Source of the DNA: Cydia pomonella
Lineage: Eukaryota > Arthropoda > Insecta > Lepidoptera > Tortricidae
Direction: 5' to 3'
Length of the DNA stretch: 64,000 nucleotides
NCBI RefSeq assembly: GCF_033807575.1
Contig: NC_084714.1
Coordinates: 1,644,501 to 1,708,500, forward strand
Part shown: piece after piece, positions 41,150 through 51,832 of the stretch
How positions within the stretch are numbered: position 1 is the first letter of the stretch
How the letters are laid out: each line of letters begins with the position of its first letter
Made by a program: the position numbers and the translations under genes
Notes under the pieces: model-generated
What the model was told of the DNA's origin: nothing
The model's input: only the letters and a program-made list of their open reading frames with translations
Databases searched by the model: none

Positions 41150-41930
41150 TACACTGAAATAAGATGCTATGGGATATATCTTTAAGTAAGATGTGTATTC
41201 CCACATTTTTACATTTGACTGTACAAAAGATACTAAATGATCAGAGATACCAAAGGTAGATGTTTTAGAATGTGGTCGCCGTTACCGCAGAACTCCATCG
41301 AGCCAAGGCCAAGCAATAGCCTTTGGTGGCCTAATAACAATTGAATTGTTCAATCAGACGAGTGACTTTAATAATAACAGGTAGGAATCATGACTATTTG
41401 TTTTGTTATATGTATAGTCTGTCAAGCAAAGTATGTCAGTAGCAATGTACAGCAAAGTAAAGTAGGGCAACACTCGAAAAGCAGTATTGAGTTGGTAATG
41501 CGCTAAGAAAAGCAGCAATGTACATCGCACCAAAAACACGTAAATATCATAACCTCAAATTTTACAATTATTTACGCTCAACGACCGTGATTGTATATTG
41601 TAGGCACCTTGAGTTTACTAAAGTTCATGCACAAGCTTATTTAATATATTGGTATTTAATGGAGACAGCAGAAATTTCTCTTGAAATAGCAACGATTCAG
41701 AATGTAAACAAACAAGATGGCTGTCATTCACTATCCACATTCCGCAGATAAAACACAGATGACACACGATTTTGGAATTATTCGAAAACAGTGTTGCTAA
41801 CCCGCGATTTTTCAAATTTGCCGCCTTTTGCTACTGACAAGATTTCCTTGACCGAGTATATTTACATAAATTAAAATTTAAAGTTACGTAGTGACGGATC
41901 TGTGCAAACTAGCGCAGAACCAGTTGGGCT
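41150..41930. other. No gene seen
   Basis: No supported feature. Confidence 0.4.
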
Positions 41931-41933
41931 AAG

Positions 41934-42033
41934 ATGGTCGGCTCATTATCATTTGTCACTGTGCCTGTCACGTTCTAACAAGTATGTAAGTGCGAAAGTG
42001 ACAGGCATAATGACAAGTGATAAAAATACAACC
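41934..42033. mobile_element. Fold-back MITE
   Basis: Arms atcatttgtcactgtgcctg and gtgacaggcataatgacaag with further pairing outwards; about 100 bp. Confidence 0.65.
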
Positions 42034-42039
42034 GTGCTA

Positions 42040-42107
42040 CAGCCGCAAGATAGAGAAAAGTGGCGCTGTCTTGTGTCGGAGGCCAAGTCTCATTTTGTGT
42101 CACTGTG
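42040..42107 (+). pseudogene. RTE-like LINE C-terminus fragment
   Basis: Codes QDREKWRCLVSEAKSHFVSL, nearly the same as 9405-9590 on the minus strand. Only about 22 residues remain, joined directly to the preceding fold-back. Confidence 0.6.
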
Positions 42108-42157
42108 TACTAATAGTAGTAATAGTTACGAAAATGAAATTAAACTATACAAAAAAA

Positions 42158-42428
42158 CGGCCTGATTCGAAGAATGATTAATACACGTTTGAGATCTTGG
42201 AAAGATCTTTAAAAGATCGATAACTAAACGACATGTCAAAATTGACGTTTATTTCGATTCCGCAGTGATCCCAATAAGATCTATTTACGATATTTCTAAC
42301 GTCATAGTGACATTGGTTGCCCGAATCGAGCTGCTTCTGTCAATAATACGACATACAAACGATATCTAAATGAGAACTTATCGAAACCAGAACTTATCGT
42401 TATCGTATTGCATTCTTCGAATCACGCC
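42158..42428. mobile_element. MITE type 7, copy 1
   Basis: Ends ggcctgattcgaagaatg and cattcttcgaatcacgcc; the body includes tgacatttatttcgattcc-like and gagaacttatcg blocks shared, in reverse, with 58533-58767. Confidence 0.8.
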
Positions 42429-42701
42429 GTAAAGTACATACTAATGCTTAAAACACGTCGATGCATTTCACTGAGATATGATGCGTCAGGATCTAGTGTA
42501 ACCAAAAAGAATCTTCATTGTATATTCCATCACTAAAGTTCCATACGGACATAATACAAAATCCACTTAACCCCGAGAGTCCCAGGGACGCAAAATGGCG
42601 TCCGAAATATCACTCAAAATATATATAAAATTTTATAAGGGAATCTAATTAATTTTTGTAAAAATCTTATAAAACAATGTATTAAATTAGTTTTTGATCA
42701 A
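42429..42701. other. No gene seen
   Basis: No supported feature. Confidence 0.35.
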
Positions 42702-42940
42702 CTCTGTATCTTTAGGTATTTAAAAAAAGGTAAACAAAATCTACCCTCAAATGGCTCATTAAGCCAGTTGAGGGTAGATGAAAACATTACATGATCAAAT
42801 AATGTAGGTTTAAAGTCAGTTCGTTCAGTGACAGATCCAGGCGGTTTTATATTTGGTTGGTTAACCAATAAATATTATAACTACCCGAAAATGTACAATG
42901 TTGTTTGTTTACTTTTATTTAAATACCTAAAGATACAGAG
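42702..42940. mobile_element. MITE type 3, intact copy
   Basis: 239 bp with ends ctctgtatctttaggtattt and aaatacctaaagatacagag. An internal hairpin ctaccctcaa ... ttgagggtag is present. Confidence 0.88.
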
Positions 42941-43217
42941 TTTTTTTATTAGGTCGAGATTGGCTGGCAATTTTAGATTCCTGAGTCTTTAGTGCTTAAT
43001 AAAACGTAATAAATAAGAACCTTCATGTTACATGGCTACTATCTATGCCACCAATGCAATTTAAATGACAAAAAAACAGTCTTTTTTGCTGGAGAAAAAA
43101 ACTCTATGGTGGAAGCAGACGTAAAAACCGGAAAATTTTCTACACATTATCCACGCCAAATCTCTTTACTTTCTACTTAATCTTACGCTTATCAATCATT
43201 AATTCTTCTTGTTTCAG

Positions 43218-43473
43218 ATTTACTGCGAACTGTTACACTAAAAAAATAAAACCATCACAGACAAAAAAAAAAAACATGACCAGTTGATGCAAAGATGCCA
43301 ACATAGCATACAGAATACAGATGGCGCATAAACTGAAGAATAACCATTACGTGGCGACGCACCGCTCGGGGGTGGACTCACCGTCATCGGGGGCGTACTT
43401 GCACCGCGGACCTTCGAGAGACGAGAATGATAGTCATAGAGCACCGTCGGAGAGAACCTTGTCCGAATATACG
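43218..43473 (+). CDS. Host exon with start codon; coding part 43321-43473
   Basis: A strong acceptor (aattcttcttgtttcag, ending 43217) precedes this exon and a donor (acg|gtgaga) follows 43473. The ATG at 43321 opens 51 codons ending exactly in phase 0 at the donor. The peptide starts MAHKLKNNHYVATHRSGVDS and ends APSERTLSEYT, hydrophilic and rich in Ser, Arg, His and Asp, with no signal peptide or domain. The 103 bases before the ATG hold three short upstream ORFs, so they read as 5' UTR. GC content is higher than the surroundings. I do not recognise the gene. Support comes from the splice sites and phase match with 49061-49209; an unspliced chance frame is the alternative. Confidence 0.62.
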
Positions 43474-43561
43474 GTGAGATTTTTTAATCATCTAATGACT
43501 ATACCTACTAATAAGATGAAGGGAGCGAAGTGCGCCTACCCCTATACATATATCTAATAGG

Positions 43562-43680
43562 GCTCATGGCCTAGCGTAGGCCAGTCTAAGCGACGCAGCT
43601 ATGCGGTGATATGAGATAGCAATATCACTTGCTCCCTCTAACGCATAAATGCGTCCCTTGGACTGGCCTACGCTGGGCGA
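43562..43680. mobile_element. Fold-back element (gcgtaggccagtc arms)
   Basis: tagcgtaggccagtc and gactggcctacgct face each other, with gacgca / tgcgtc arms further in. Confidence 0.6.
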
Positions 43681-43684
43681 TCGT

Positions 43685-44244
43685 GTAGAGGACCCAATAT
43701 ATATATATATATTAAAGGTTAGCGCACTTACACGGCAGGTGCAGTTCGCAGATAAGGGGGCCAGAGATGTTAGGCTCCTTACAACTTCAACCTTTGCTTA
43801 AATCGGCAGGGGTCACTTTCCTACATAAATAGGGACTAACATTATACTTCAAGAGGCCAATCATAGGATGTTTATCATAATATGCGGTTTGAAAGGGAGT
43901 AGGTACAATAGTTTAGCACAATTATTTTATATGTGAATAATATTGCCTAAACTCTCGAGTCTAATGCAATGATGAGCAAAGTACGGCTCGCAGGCCAGCT
44001 CCAACCAGCAAAAGGATTTTATCCGGCCCGCCACTGGTCCTTCGAAATAATTTGTATATTGACCGCGAAACTATAAAAAGCGAAGTTTTGCTGCAATCCT
44101 GACCCTCCTCTGATATTCCTAAAATTTTCTGGCTCGACATTTTTCAATCATCAATTTTCATTTTGATGGGGAATTCCATCACAATTCGCATATAATTAAT
44201 ATAAGTAGATAAGTAAATAACAATAAAAAATAATAATAATTCAG
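43685..44244. other. Intron; no further exon seen
   Basis: A short (TA)n lies at 43698-43712. No coding or strong repeat feature. Confidence 0.4.
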
Positions 44245-44500
44245 CCTATATACGTCCCACTGCTAGGCACAGGCCTCCTCTCGTGCGTGAGGGGGTTTGG
44301 TTAAAGTCCCCACGCTGGCCCAATGCGGATTGGGGACTTCACATACACCTTTGAATTTCTTCGCAGATGTATGCAGGTTTCCTCACGATGTTTTCCTTCA
44401 CCGAAAAGCTGGTGGTAAATATCAAATGACATTTCGTACATAAGTTCCGAAAAACTTATTGGTACTAGCCAGGATTTGAACCCGCGACCTCCGGATTGAA
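44245..44500 (-). mobile_element. SINE, 3'-variant of family E
   Basis: Head part (minus) shares ttttccttcaccgaaaagct, tttcgtacataagttccgaa and gatttgaacccgcgacct with 27780-27930. The tail is different: cagcctatatacgtcccact, aggcacaggcctcctctcgt and ccaatgcggattggggactt. Two SINE subfamilies thus share one head. Confidence 0.82.
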
Positions 44501-44846
44501 AGATAAGATAAGATAAGTAAATACCTAAATCAAATAGTTCTAATATGCTAGACTATAACATATCTACATATATAGGTACCTCTAGATTAAGTGACCTCTA
44601 GATTGATATAATGCTCACATACAGGCACACAGGTAAATACCAGGTAATACAATGGGTCTGTGTCAATCCGAAATGAGCATCATGATTCAAATCACGGCCA
44701 TTGATGTCTTGTGCCGTTCGTCTGACACGATACCCGTATCAAACCTTGCGAATCAATTATTGATTTCGCATACGATTCTTAGAACACGATTGTTCGTTCG
44801 TATATCAAGAATCGACCACCTGCAGTCATTTTGCCGTTATAAATAC
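44501..44846. other. Intron; no further exon seen
   Basis: No supported feature. Confidence 0.4.
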
Positions 44847-44849
44847 CTG

Positions 44850-45038
44850 TACCCCTAGTGTAAATAAATTCGATTTCGAAACGTGACGTACGCGTTTGCG
44901 TTTAGTCTCATTTTGTATTGGATTTAGAAAGAGCGCGCCAAGCGGGACGTTTTAGAAACTCAAAATCCTATACAAAATGAGACTTAACGCAAACGCGTTC
45001 GTCACGTTATGATGTCGATTAAATTTACACTAGGGGTA
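44850..45038. mobile_element. Fold-back MITE with CTG flanks
   Basis: 189 bp. Ends tacccctagtgtaaataaat and ttaaatttacactaggggta, inner arms gtttgcgtttagtctcattt / aaatgagacttaacgcaaac. CTG lies at 44847-44849 and 45039-45041; a TA target is the alternative reading. Confidence 0.85.
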
Positions 45039-45222
45039 CTGTATAGCTTTACACTTTATAGTATAAATTGATTCAAGAAAGCTAGCACGGTTTTTTATAA
45101 AAAAATGTTGACAGTAGTTAGGTAGGTACAGTTCAAATCTCGCGCCCGCTCATATGTTTTTTTTGTACATCAATAATTTTACAATCTTTCCAATAATTTT
45201 CGTTTCCTGGCAACAACCAATA

Positions 45223-45626
45223 CCGGGTGTCCAGTAAATAATGGTCAACTTTCTTACCACCGACAGCCCGCACCTTAGGCTAGAAAATATACTTATAAGT
45301 TTAGTAAAAGTTTCATGTTACCGAGATAACCGAACTTTTCTTTCTTTTTTAATAGGTAGGAAGCATCTTAATTCACTTTCATGACGATCTAGTTCATACG
45401 TTTATTTGCAAAGATGTAAATAGCATGTGATATACCATTTTACAACCAGTATTAGATAAGTCCTCTCACTCCACTCTGGTCTTCGAACATTTTATTATTC
45501 ACTACAAGCGATCTCGAAAACCACGAAACTTTTACGAAACCTACAGGTCCATTTTCTCGACCAGCCTAAGGTGGCTGTCGGTGATCAGAAGGGTGGCCAA
45601 CTGTCCATTATTTACTAGACACCCAG
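45223..45626. mobile_element. Fold-back MITE (ccgggtgtc ends), TA-flanked
   Basis: ccgggtgtccagtaaataat pairs with attatttactagacacccag; further arms accgacagcc / ggctgtcggt. TA at 45221-45222 and 45627-45628. About 404 bp without a transposase frame. Confidence 0.8.
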
Positions 45627-45768
45627 TATACTCGTACACACACACATTAAATAATAACAGCGCCATCTAGTACTGGATAAAACCATTGCCAGTTTTTCAG
45701 ATAACCTTAACCAAACCGAAACCAAATTAGTCAAGCCGTTTTGGAGATAAATGGGAACATTAATTGCA

Positions 45769-45974
45769 GGGCTCGGAACCGGTTTATTTTTAAATCCCGA
45801 AATAGCCGAATATTTTTAATTATTTTATACTCTTTCCGTAGGACTGGACCATGTATTTAGGTTACAACTTCGCATTATTAGATAGTCCCATTAAAACTGA
45901 AATAATAAATCAAAGAACGAAAAAGAACGTAATAATACCGGTATTTTTTGTATGAAGGAAAAACCGGTTCCGAG
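45769..45974. mobile_element. MITE type 6, copy 2
   Basis: Same ends and body as 37343-37550, in the same orientation, with scattered substitutions. Confidence 0.85.
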
Positions 45975-46854
45975 TAATTGTATGCACAAGTACAGTACAC
46001 AAACAAACCGTCCGTTTTGAGGGTAAAAAACGGCGCGCAGCTAAAAATGGTTTTAGGAAACAATAAACTTAAGTTATGAAAGAATTTTCGTTGGAATCAA
46101 TTTCACACAATAAATTTATGATACGAACGGGATACTCATAACTTTGAGACTGCAATCAGAAATGTTTTAAAATTATTGATGAAATATCCTCCGAATCTGA
46201 AGGAGGTAATCTTAATCAATTCGTGAACGAAACATTCATAACTCCAAATCAGAAACATTCGAGTTATTGAAGCGTTTTCGTCCGGAATTATCGTTCAATC
46301 AATTTCTGGAACGTAACTGGGTACTCATAAATATGGGACTGATGTAGGGTTACCAATTTTACCATTTATACTAACCAAAATTTTAAACTGTGAAATCTCA
46401 TCTGTAAGCCTCTGATAAGGCACTTAAATATAACGAATTTAAATCGTTTGGTCATTCGACCTGTTATACTTACGAAACATTTTTTTAAGTATTTCAAAGA
46501 AAAAATCCTAAAATATAAAACAGTTATCATGCTTTCTTTTTATATCCTCAAGTGAATCTGCCTATAAAGTTTGATAGGTTCTAAGCTCGGAAATGGAACA
46601 CCCAACAGAAGCACCGTCTGATTGTCCTACAATGTAAACCCGTTAAAACTAAAAAGTCGCTCGCTTGATAATAATAATAAATGAGTAGCTGCATGCGTCC
46701 CATGACACGGGCAAGGGCAGCATCCACTCGGTGTTCCCTTTACATTTCATTAAAGTGTCAAAAGGGGCTCTACGTGTTGACTTCGACCCCGCGCACGCTT
46801 CCCAAAGGTCCGGAACACCATTGTTCCGTGATGGGAAACACATATAAATATACA
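45975..46854. other. Intron; no further exon seen
   Basis: 46690-46830 is GC-richer and may be an unidentified repeat; no splice-flanked frame. Confidence 0.35.
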
Positions 46855-46876
46855 CACACACACACACACACACACA
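46855..46876. repeat. (AC)n microsatellite
   Basis: About eleven AC units followed by cgcgcg. Confidence 0.85.
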
Positions 46877-47354
46877 CGCGCGTAACTTACAATTTAGTTC
46901 TTTAGTTTTAGTTCTTAAGACAATCAATGTAACATAGTTATACTCAGATCATACTACAATGTTCTAATTAGTTGCCAATTGGAAGAGCGAGGCTTTCTGA
47001 CACAGGTGCACTATACCTACCAAAAGGTCTCAACCCCTTCTATTATTGTATTATTTTAGATTGAATGAAATAAAATTTGTTTATTTATATAAATGAATAG
47101 GTATATATTTGTACCATTAACCCATTTGAATTTTACTTTGACATTCGTAGTCCTAACAAATTCCTGGATATTCCCGACGTGTGGTAACCCTACGACGCCG
47201 GAATGTTCCCGTCCCGAAACAGATGGCATTAATATACGCACTGGTGTTTTATGAGCGCTGCAATGCTAATATTGAACGTTTGCAATTGAGGGGCTGTGTT
47301 ACAAGCGAAGGGCGATTTGCTGTTGGTTATGCATAGACGCGTGGAAGAAAGAGA

Positions 47355-47400
47355 GGGAGGCCTTTTCCCAGCAGTGGGACACAATAGGCTACCCATCGAA
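47355..47400 (+). mobile_element. SINE 3' tail remnant
   Basis: gagggaggccttttcccagc then agtgggacacaataggct and aataa; the complement of the tail at 44250-44300. Confidence 0.65.
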
Positions 47401-47439
47401 TAAATAACGCTACTTAAACTATAGTAGATTGATAATAAA

Positions 47440-47600
47440 ATGGAATGAAAGGACTCATCTCAGACGAAGTAGTTTGGCGCTCGAACGCAGTGAGAGCGCG
47501 AATAGTCCGAGGCTGAAATGATGCCTTTCACCCGAGTTAAACACTCTACTGGAAAGTAATGTAAATGGAAATTTCGAATACGGGAAAAGCAATATACATG
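47440..47600 (+). repeat. Repeat family I, copy 1
   Basis: Shares ggctcgaacgc-like, cacccgagttaaac and aattt/catttcgaatacgg blocks with 61311-61440. Confidence 0.5.
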
Positions 47601-47906
47601 TGTTTCATGTGGTTTTTTTTAAACATTACTGAGTATATTTATTTATTTATGTATTTATGTTAAGGAGAACCAACAGCTTTAAACTTACAATAGGACAACA
47701 AGATTAATACAGAAAGCCAATTACAGGAACTCACAAGTAATAGTTTTTATAGCATTTCTTGAGGGTACTTTCAATTAATCATTTAGGTAAAAGTATCGTT
47801 AATATTTATGGAATGGGGAGTTAAATATCAGAATGGAAATTGTATAACAAATCCATTTAAAACCAAATCAACAACGCTAACGGTAACGCTACGCTAATGT
47901 AGCTCA

Positions 47907-48042
47907 ACGAGGGGGGGCGGGTTTAGGGTCGGCAAGGCGCATGTAACTCCTATGGAGTTGCAGGCGTACATAGGCTACGGAGACTTCTTACCATCAGGCG
48001 GGCCGTATGCTTGTTTGCCACCGACTAATATTTAAAAAAAAA
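47907..48042 (+). mobile_element. LINE 3' tail, family A
   Basis: gggcgggtttagggtcggca, ggagttgcaggcgtacatag, ccatcaggcgggccgtatgc, ttgtttgccaccgac and a poly-A. Confidence 0.85.
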
Positions 48043-48629
48043 AATAATCCTCATCTTAAAAAATGAATAAAATCGTATTTGGAAAGTAAAATTATCTAGT
48101 GCAGAAACGTATCATATTCTGCACACTTTTTAAAACAACAATGACCCTCTTTCAGACCATGAGATATTAAAAAGTTTATAATGTACCGTAAGTTCATGAC
48201 TTGGAGCAAATTGGTCGAGTTCGTCGAGTTGGTCGAAGCTCATGTTCTGCGTATCAGCGCGGCCGCCAACAGCTAAACAAGTTTTTGATATCGATGTATT
48301 TACTCAAATACTCGACCGTTGGTGCTCATATTTCTTCTTCTTCTATTAAAATATGGCCTCCATCAAATCTATGATGATTTTTCCAATGTCAAGTATCGTT
48401 GTTCAGTAGTGACTAGGTATACACGTAGAGCATGACGTTGTTCGGTAGTTGTTTTTAGTAAAGAGATAGCTGGACTTTACTAAAACCCACGCTGGACTGC
48501 CGGTGCCATTAAAACATGGTTAAACGCGTTTTAACTGCATTTATTATATATATCCATAAAAAGGGAAGAGTCCGGGTAAACAAATTTATTCGACAGATAT
48601 TACATAGTACCAGACATTTATATATACGG
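48043..48629. other. Intron; no further exon seen
   Basis: No supported feature. Confidence 0.4.
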
Positions 48630-48950
48630 GTTATCTCGGACGGTCTAGAACGCAAAATGTCTAGTGTAATATTTTACCTACATCGGTTATAGTCTACCGC
48701 TCTAACGGACTAGAACGCAAAATGCCCACATAATTTTTTCCGTTTTATCTTAACTTTATAGCGATGTCGACGGAGCCTATTCTGTACTGTTTGGCCTTCG
48801 GCCATTTGAAGATACCTAACGAACCTAACCTACCTATATAAAATGTTGTGGTCATTTTGCGTTCTAGACCGTTTGCGATGTAGACTAATAGCGATATAGG
48901 CAAAATATTACAGTAGTCATTTTGCGTTCTAGACCATCCGCGAATGACCG
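48630..48950. mobile_element. Fold-back with doubled tctagaacgcaaaatg arms
   Basis: ggtctagaacgcaaaatg and ggactagaacgcaaaatg on the left face cattttgcgttctagacc twice on the right (48853 and 48917), so each arm is itself duplicated. Confidence 0.75.
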
Positions 48951-49060
48951 GAAAGAAGGGTTTAACTTAACTATTTTCTTCTAATCTGTATTGTATGCTC
49001 CAACAACCCTCTGTCCGACGGGTTCCATGTACATCAATTGCTAATGCCATGTTTTTTCAG

Positions 49061-49209
49061 ACAATGGACGAACGAACACGATCGCCATCCGGCGAACACC
49101 GGGAACACCGCAACGGCCGGAGTCGTTCACAGCACACCAACGGCTCCCCGCGAGCCGATAGCGACGTATACGTCACTAGCGGCGCCTACAGACCTCCCTC
49201 ACAGATCAG
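49061..49209 (+). CDS. Host exon, internal (149 bp)
   Basis: Acceptor catgttttttcag|acaatg and donor atcag|gtaaga are both strong. Read in phase 0, as required by the exon ending at 43473, it codes TMDERTRSPSGEHREHRNGR, then SRSQHTNGSPRADSDVYVTS and GAYRPPSQI, leaving two bases of the next codon. The peptide is a disordered, Ser/Arg/His-rich segment with RTRSP and NGSPR motifs that could be phosphorylated. No domain is recognised. Base composition is about 60% GC against an AT-rich setting. The next exon is not in the window or not recognisable. A single internal exon with matching phase makes a real gene more likely than chance. Confidence 0.68.
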
Positions 49210-49236
49210 GTAAGAATTATATCGGTATGTAAGAAC

Positions 49237-49293
49237 GAGGACAACGAAACGGCTGGAGCCGATCATAGCACGCCAACGGCTCGCTCTGAGCTA
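49237..49293 (+). pseudogene. Decayed partial duplicate of the preceding exon
   Basis: gaaacggctggagccgatca and tagcacgccaacggctc align to exon bases 49113-49146 (gcaacggccggagtcgttca / cagcacaccaacggctc) with an offset of about 134. In the exon frame it has TAG in place of CAG and a later TGA, so it cannot code. Confidence 0.7.
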
Positions 49294-49431
49294 TGAGGGA
49301 GAGCTATAATGCCGACAGTAGAACGCTTCGTGAACGCTCGCGACCGCTAGAACGGTCCGTGTCCGGGCCGAGGCTTCCCATTCTGACATTTTGTTTTCTA
49401 TGGAGGGTGATCGGTGATCACCTGACACACG

Positions 49432-49502
49432 TGTAATGCGGTATGGACCTCTTAATGTTGGAATGAATTAAGAAGTACATACCGCATTACGCGTGTGTTA
49501 GG
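49432..49502. repeat. Long hairpin (acacacgtgtaatgcggtat arms)
   Basis: cacacgtgtaatgcggtatg and cataccgcattacgcgtgtg are complementary, with cttaat / attaag at the centre; a stem of about 30 bases. Confidence 0.8.
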
Positions 49503-50544
49503 ATATGATAGATATGAAGTAGAAGATACGCAACTGTCCAGGAAGGGAAGTAGGCCATTTAAGACCATATTTGTTGTGGATAAAATTCATCCCTGACTAG
49601 TATTTGAAAGATCTGATTGTCGAAGTGAGAATGAAAATAAAGCTAGTGAAGATTATCTTGAGGTAGAATCTGAATGTCTGAATGATTTGAGAAATTGATG
49701 ATTAATTTGTATTGAACAATGTTGATATTATAAGTTTAATTAAATTGAATCAGGTACTAAAACAGGTATGAGGTTTTTAATATATGTATGTATAAGGAAG
49801 ATATGAAAGAGGCTTCCATGTACGATATTTGATTTACATGCTAAAACAGGCAGGTTTTAGTATTGAATTTGACTTTGTGGGCGTGGGTTATCCCACTTCT
49901 GATATGATAACTTGCAATTAGAAAACATAAATACAAATTACAGTTTTATTTCACTAACTTCACTTTAAAAAATCCAACAGCGTAATTAATCATGACAAAT
50001 GCCATACGTACCTCTTATATTAAAATATGAATATCGCCAAATTAGTAAATCGGGAATCAAGCGAGCTACTAATGAAATTATATATAAATGGCTAAAATTG
50101 TCTTAATGTTTTCCGTAAAAGGCGTAAAAGTCCTTTCAGTCTGTTTAATTTAAAATACGACAGCGAAATCAGTCGGAATGTAGCTCCCGTTAGCGAGCAG
50201 CAACAATGTTTTCAGTTGACCCACTGTATCGCTACCAATCATCAAACTACTTTGGTTAAATCGCGATTAAAATTCATTAAGTGCGAGACAGCTTGTGTTG
50301 TAGATGGCGATAAATGGGAGCACGATAAGTTTTCAATTTAGATGGCAAGATGGCGTTTAAGGTCGACATAAATTCGTATATAGCCTTCACACAAAGCATG
50401 AAGTTCAATAGAAACGCTAAAATTTTAATCTCCGTTTCTGTTAGGGCAAAAATGCTGTCTTATGACTGACTCCAGCTGTCTCCTCGACAGATCTTATAAT
50501 TTCTCACCCGATTCTCCAGAAATTTTGCGATCAGTTTCTATAAT
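49503..50544. other. No exon seen
   Basis: No supported coding feature or shared repeat. Confidence 0.4.
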
Positions 50545-51065
50545 GAGATATAAATAATTTATTCGTGGCAAAAATGTACAGATAAAAAGAGGTACAAAAA
50601 ACAAACTTACACATAACATAATTCTAAACTATAGTTATTAACATTATACAATCCGCCACGTGCTTCGTCAAAACACAAATGTAATCCGCACAAGTATCGT
50701 CACAAACTTATTGTACCTTAACACTAAAACAACTTATAAATTCCGCAACGAACTTCGTCAAACACACCTATAATCTAACGCTCATCCCCACTCTGCAACA
50801 AGCCCGGCCCAAAAGTTCCCATTATGCCGGCAGCATTCCCCCGCTGTATGGCGATGGAAACCTGTTGGACCAGCCAAGACCCAGAGCGGGGATCATTACC
50901 CTTCTCCCGCAAACGCCTGCCCAACTCCCTAAAAAACTCCAGAGCCTCATTACTCCAGGGTCCAGCAGTCTCCACGGCGACCGGTACAAAATCGTACGCC
51001 ACTTCTGGGGTGGAATATTTGGCGTGTTTGAGCCTTGCAGCCGTTTCTGCCGCCGTTGTGCGTTT
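50545..51065 (-). pseudogene. LINE-like C-terminus, SIAIQRGNAA family, copy 2
   Basis: The minus-strand frame at 51002-50775 reads YDFVPVAVETAGPWSNEALE, FFRELGRRLREKGNDPRSGS and WLVQQVSIAIQRGNAAGIMG then TFGPGLLQSGDER and a stop. 75 residues are open, the longest copy here. The 3' UTR-like part continues to about 50545. The domain is unknown to me but clearly a transposon-borne family. Confidence 0.65.
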
Positions 51066-51149
51066 CTATAATTATATTATTATGTCAATTCACTTTTTGG
51101 ACCCTTTCAAAATGGCGCAACCATGGGAATTCGCCAAGTCAATAATAAA

Positions 51150-51392
51150 TAAATATTATAGGACATCCTTACACAAATTGACTAAGCCCTACAGTAAGCT
51201 CAAGAAGGCTTATGTTGTGGGTACTCAGATCTCAGATAACGATGTATATAATATACAAATACTTAATACATAGAAAACACCCATGACTCAGGAACAAATA
51301 TCTGTGCTCATCACACAAATAAATGCTCTCACCGGGATTTGAATCCAGGACCATCGGCTTCACCACAGACTAGGCCAGACCGGTCGTCAAAA
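51150..51392 (-). mobile_element. SINE family B, near full length
   Basis: On the minus strand it begins gaccggtctggcctagtctg (A-box-like), then gatggtcctggattcaaatc (B-box), tgggtgttttctatgtatta, gcccttgtgt-like block and gtcctataatatttatttat. Same as 56125-56375. Confidence 0.85.
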
Positions 51393-51767
51393 GCTCAAAG
51401 TTGTACAGTTCGTAAAGCCACTAGTTAAATCTGACATGTAAGTATATTTCGTCTATAACCATATATCTTCCTGTGATATATATTATATGGCTACCGTCCC
51501 ACTTGGACATACATTGTACTTGAAGTAGGTTAATCCTAGACATAAACATACCTTCGTCAAATGCTGCCATTTCTCTACAGACTACCACTATCAGACACCG
51601 TTTTATGCGTTTACCAAAACCTTTTACGCGTAAAACAGTAAAATACTACATACTTTACAACTTATACCATATAAAAGAAATCGAAAAATGAATAGAGTAC
51701 TTTGGTGGTGATAGATTCTGTACAATATAAGTGCAATTACAATCTATATCCAAAAACCTCTTCTTAT
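51393..51767. other. No exon seen
   Basis: No supported feature. Confidence 0.4.
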
Positions 51768-51832
51768 TTTTATTTTATTTAATCTTTATTGCACATAAGA
51801 AAACACACTGTACAATAGGCGAACTTCATGCC
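51768..51832 (-). mobile_element. LINE 3' tail remnant
   Basis: tttaatctttattgcacata, agaaaacacactgtacaata and ggcgaacttcatgcc; on the minus strand a 3' end with an AATAAAG-type signal and A-rich tail. Confidence 0.5.

Noticed and set aside
46649..46927. 92-codon minus frame ending in a GC-rich stretch
   Set aside because: It runs through an (AC)n tract and has no splice signals; the GC-rich part may be a repeat but has no second copy here.
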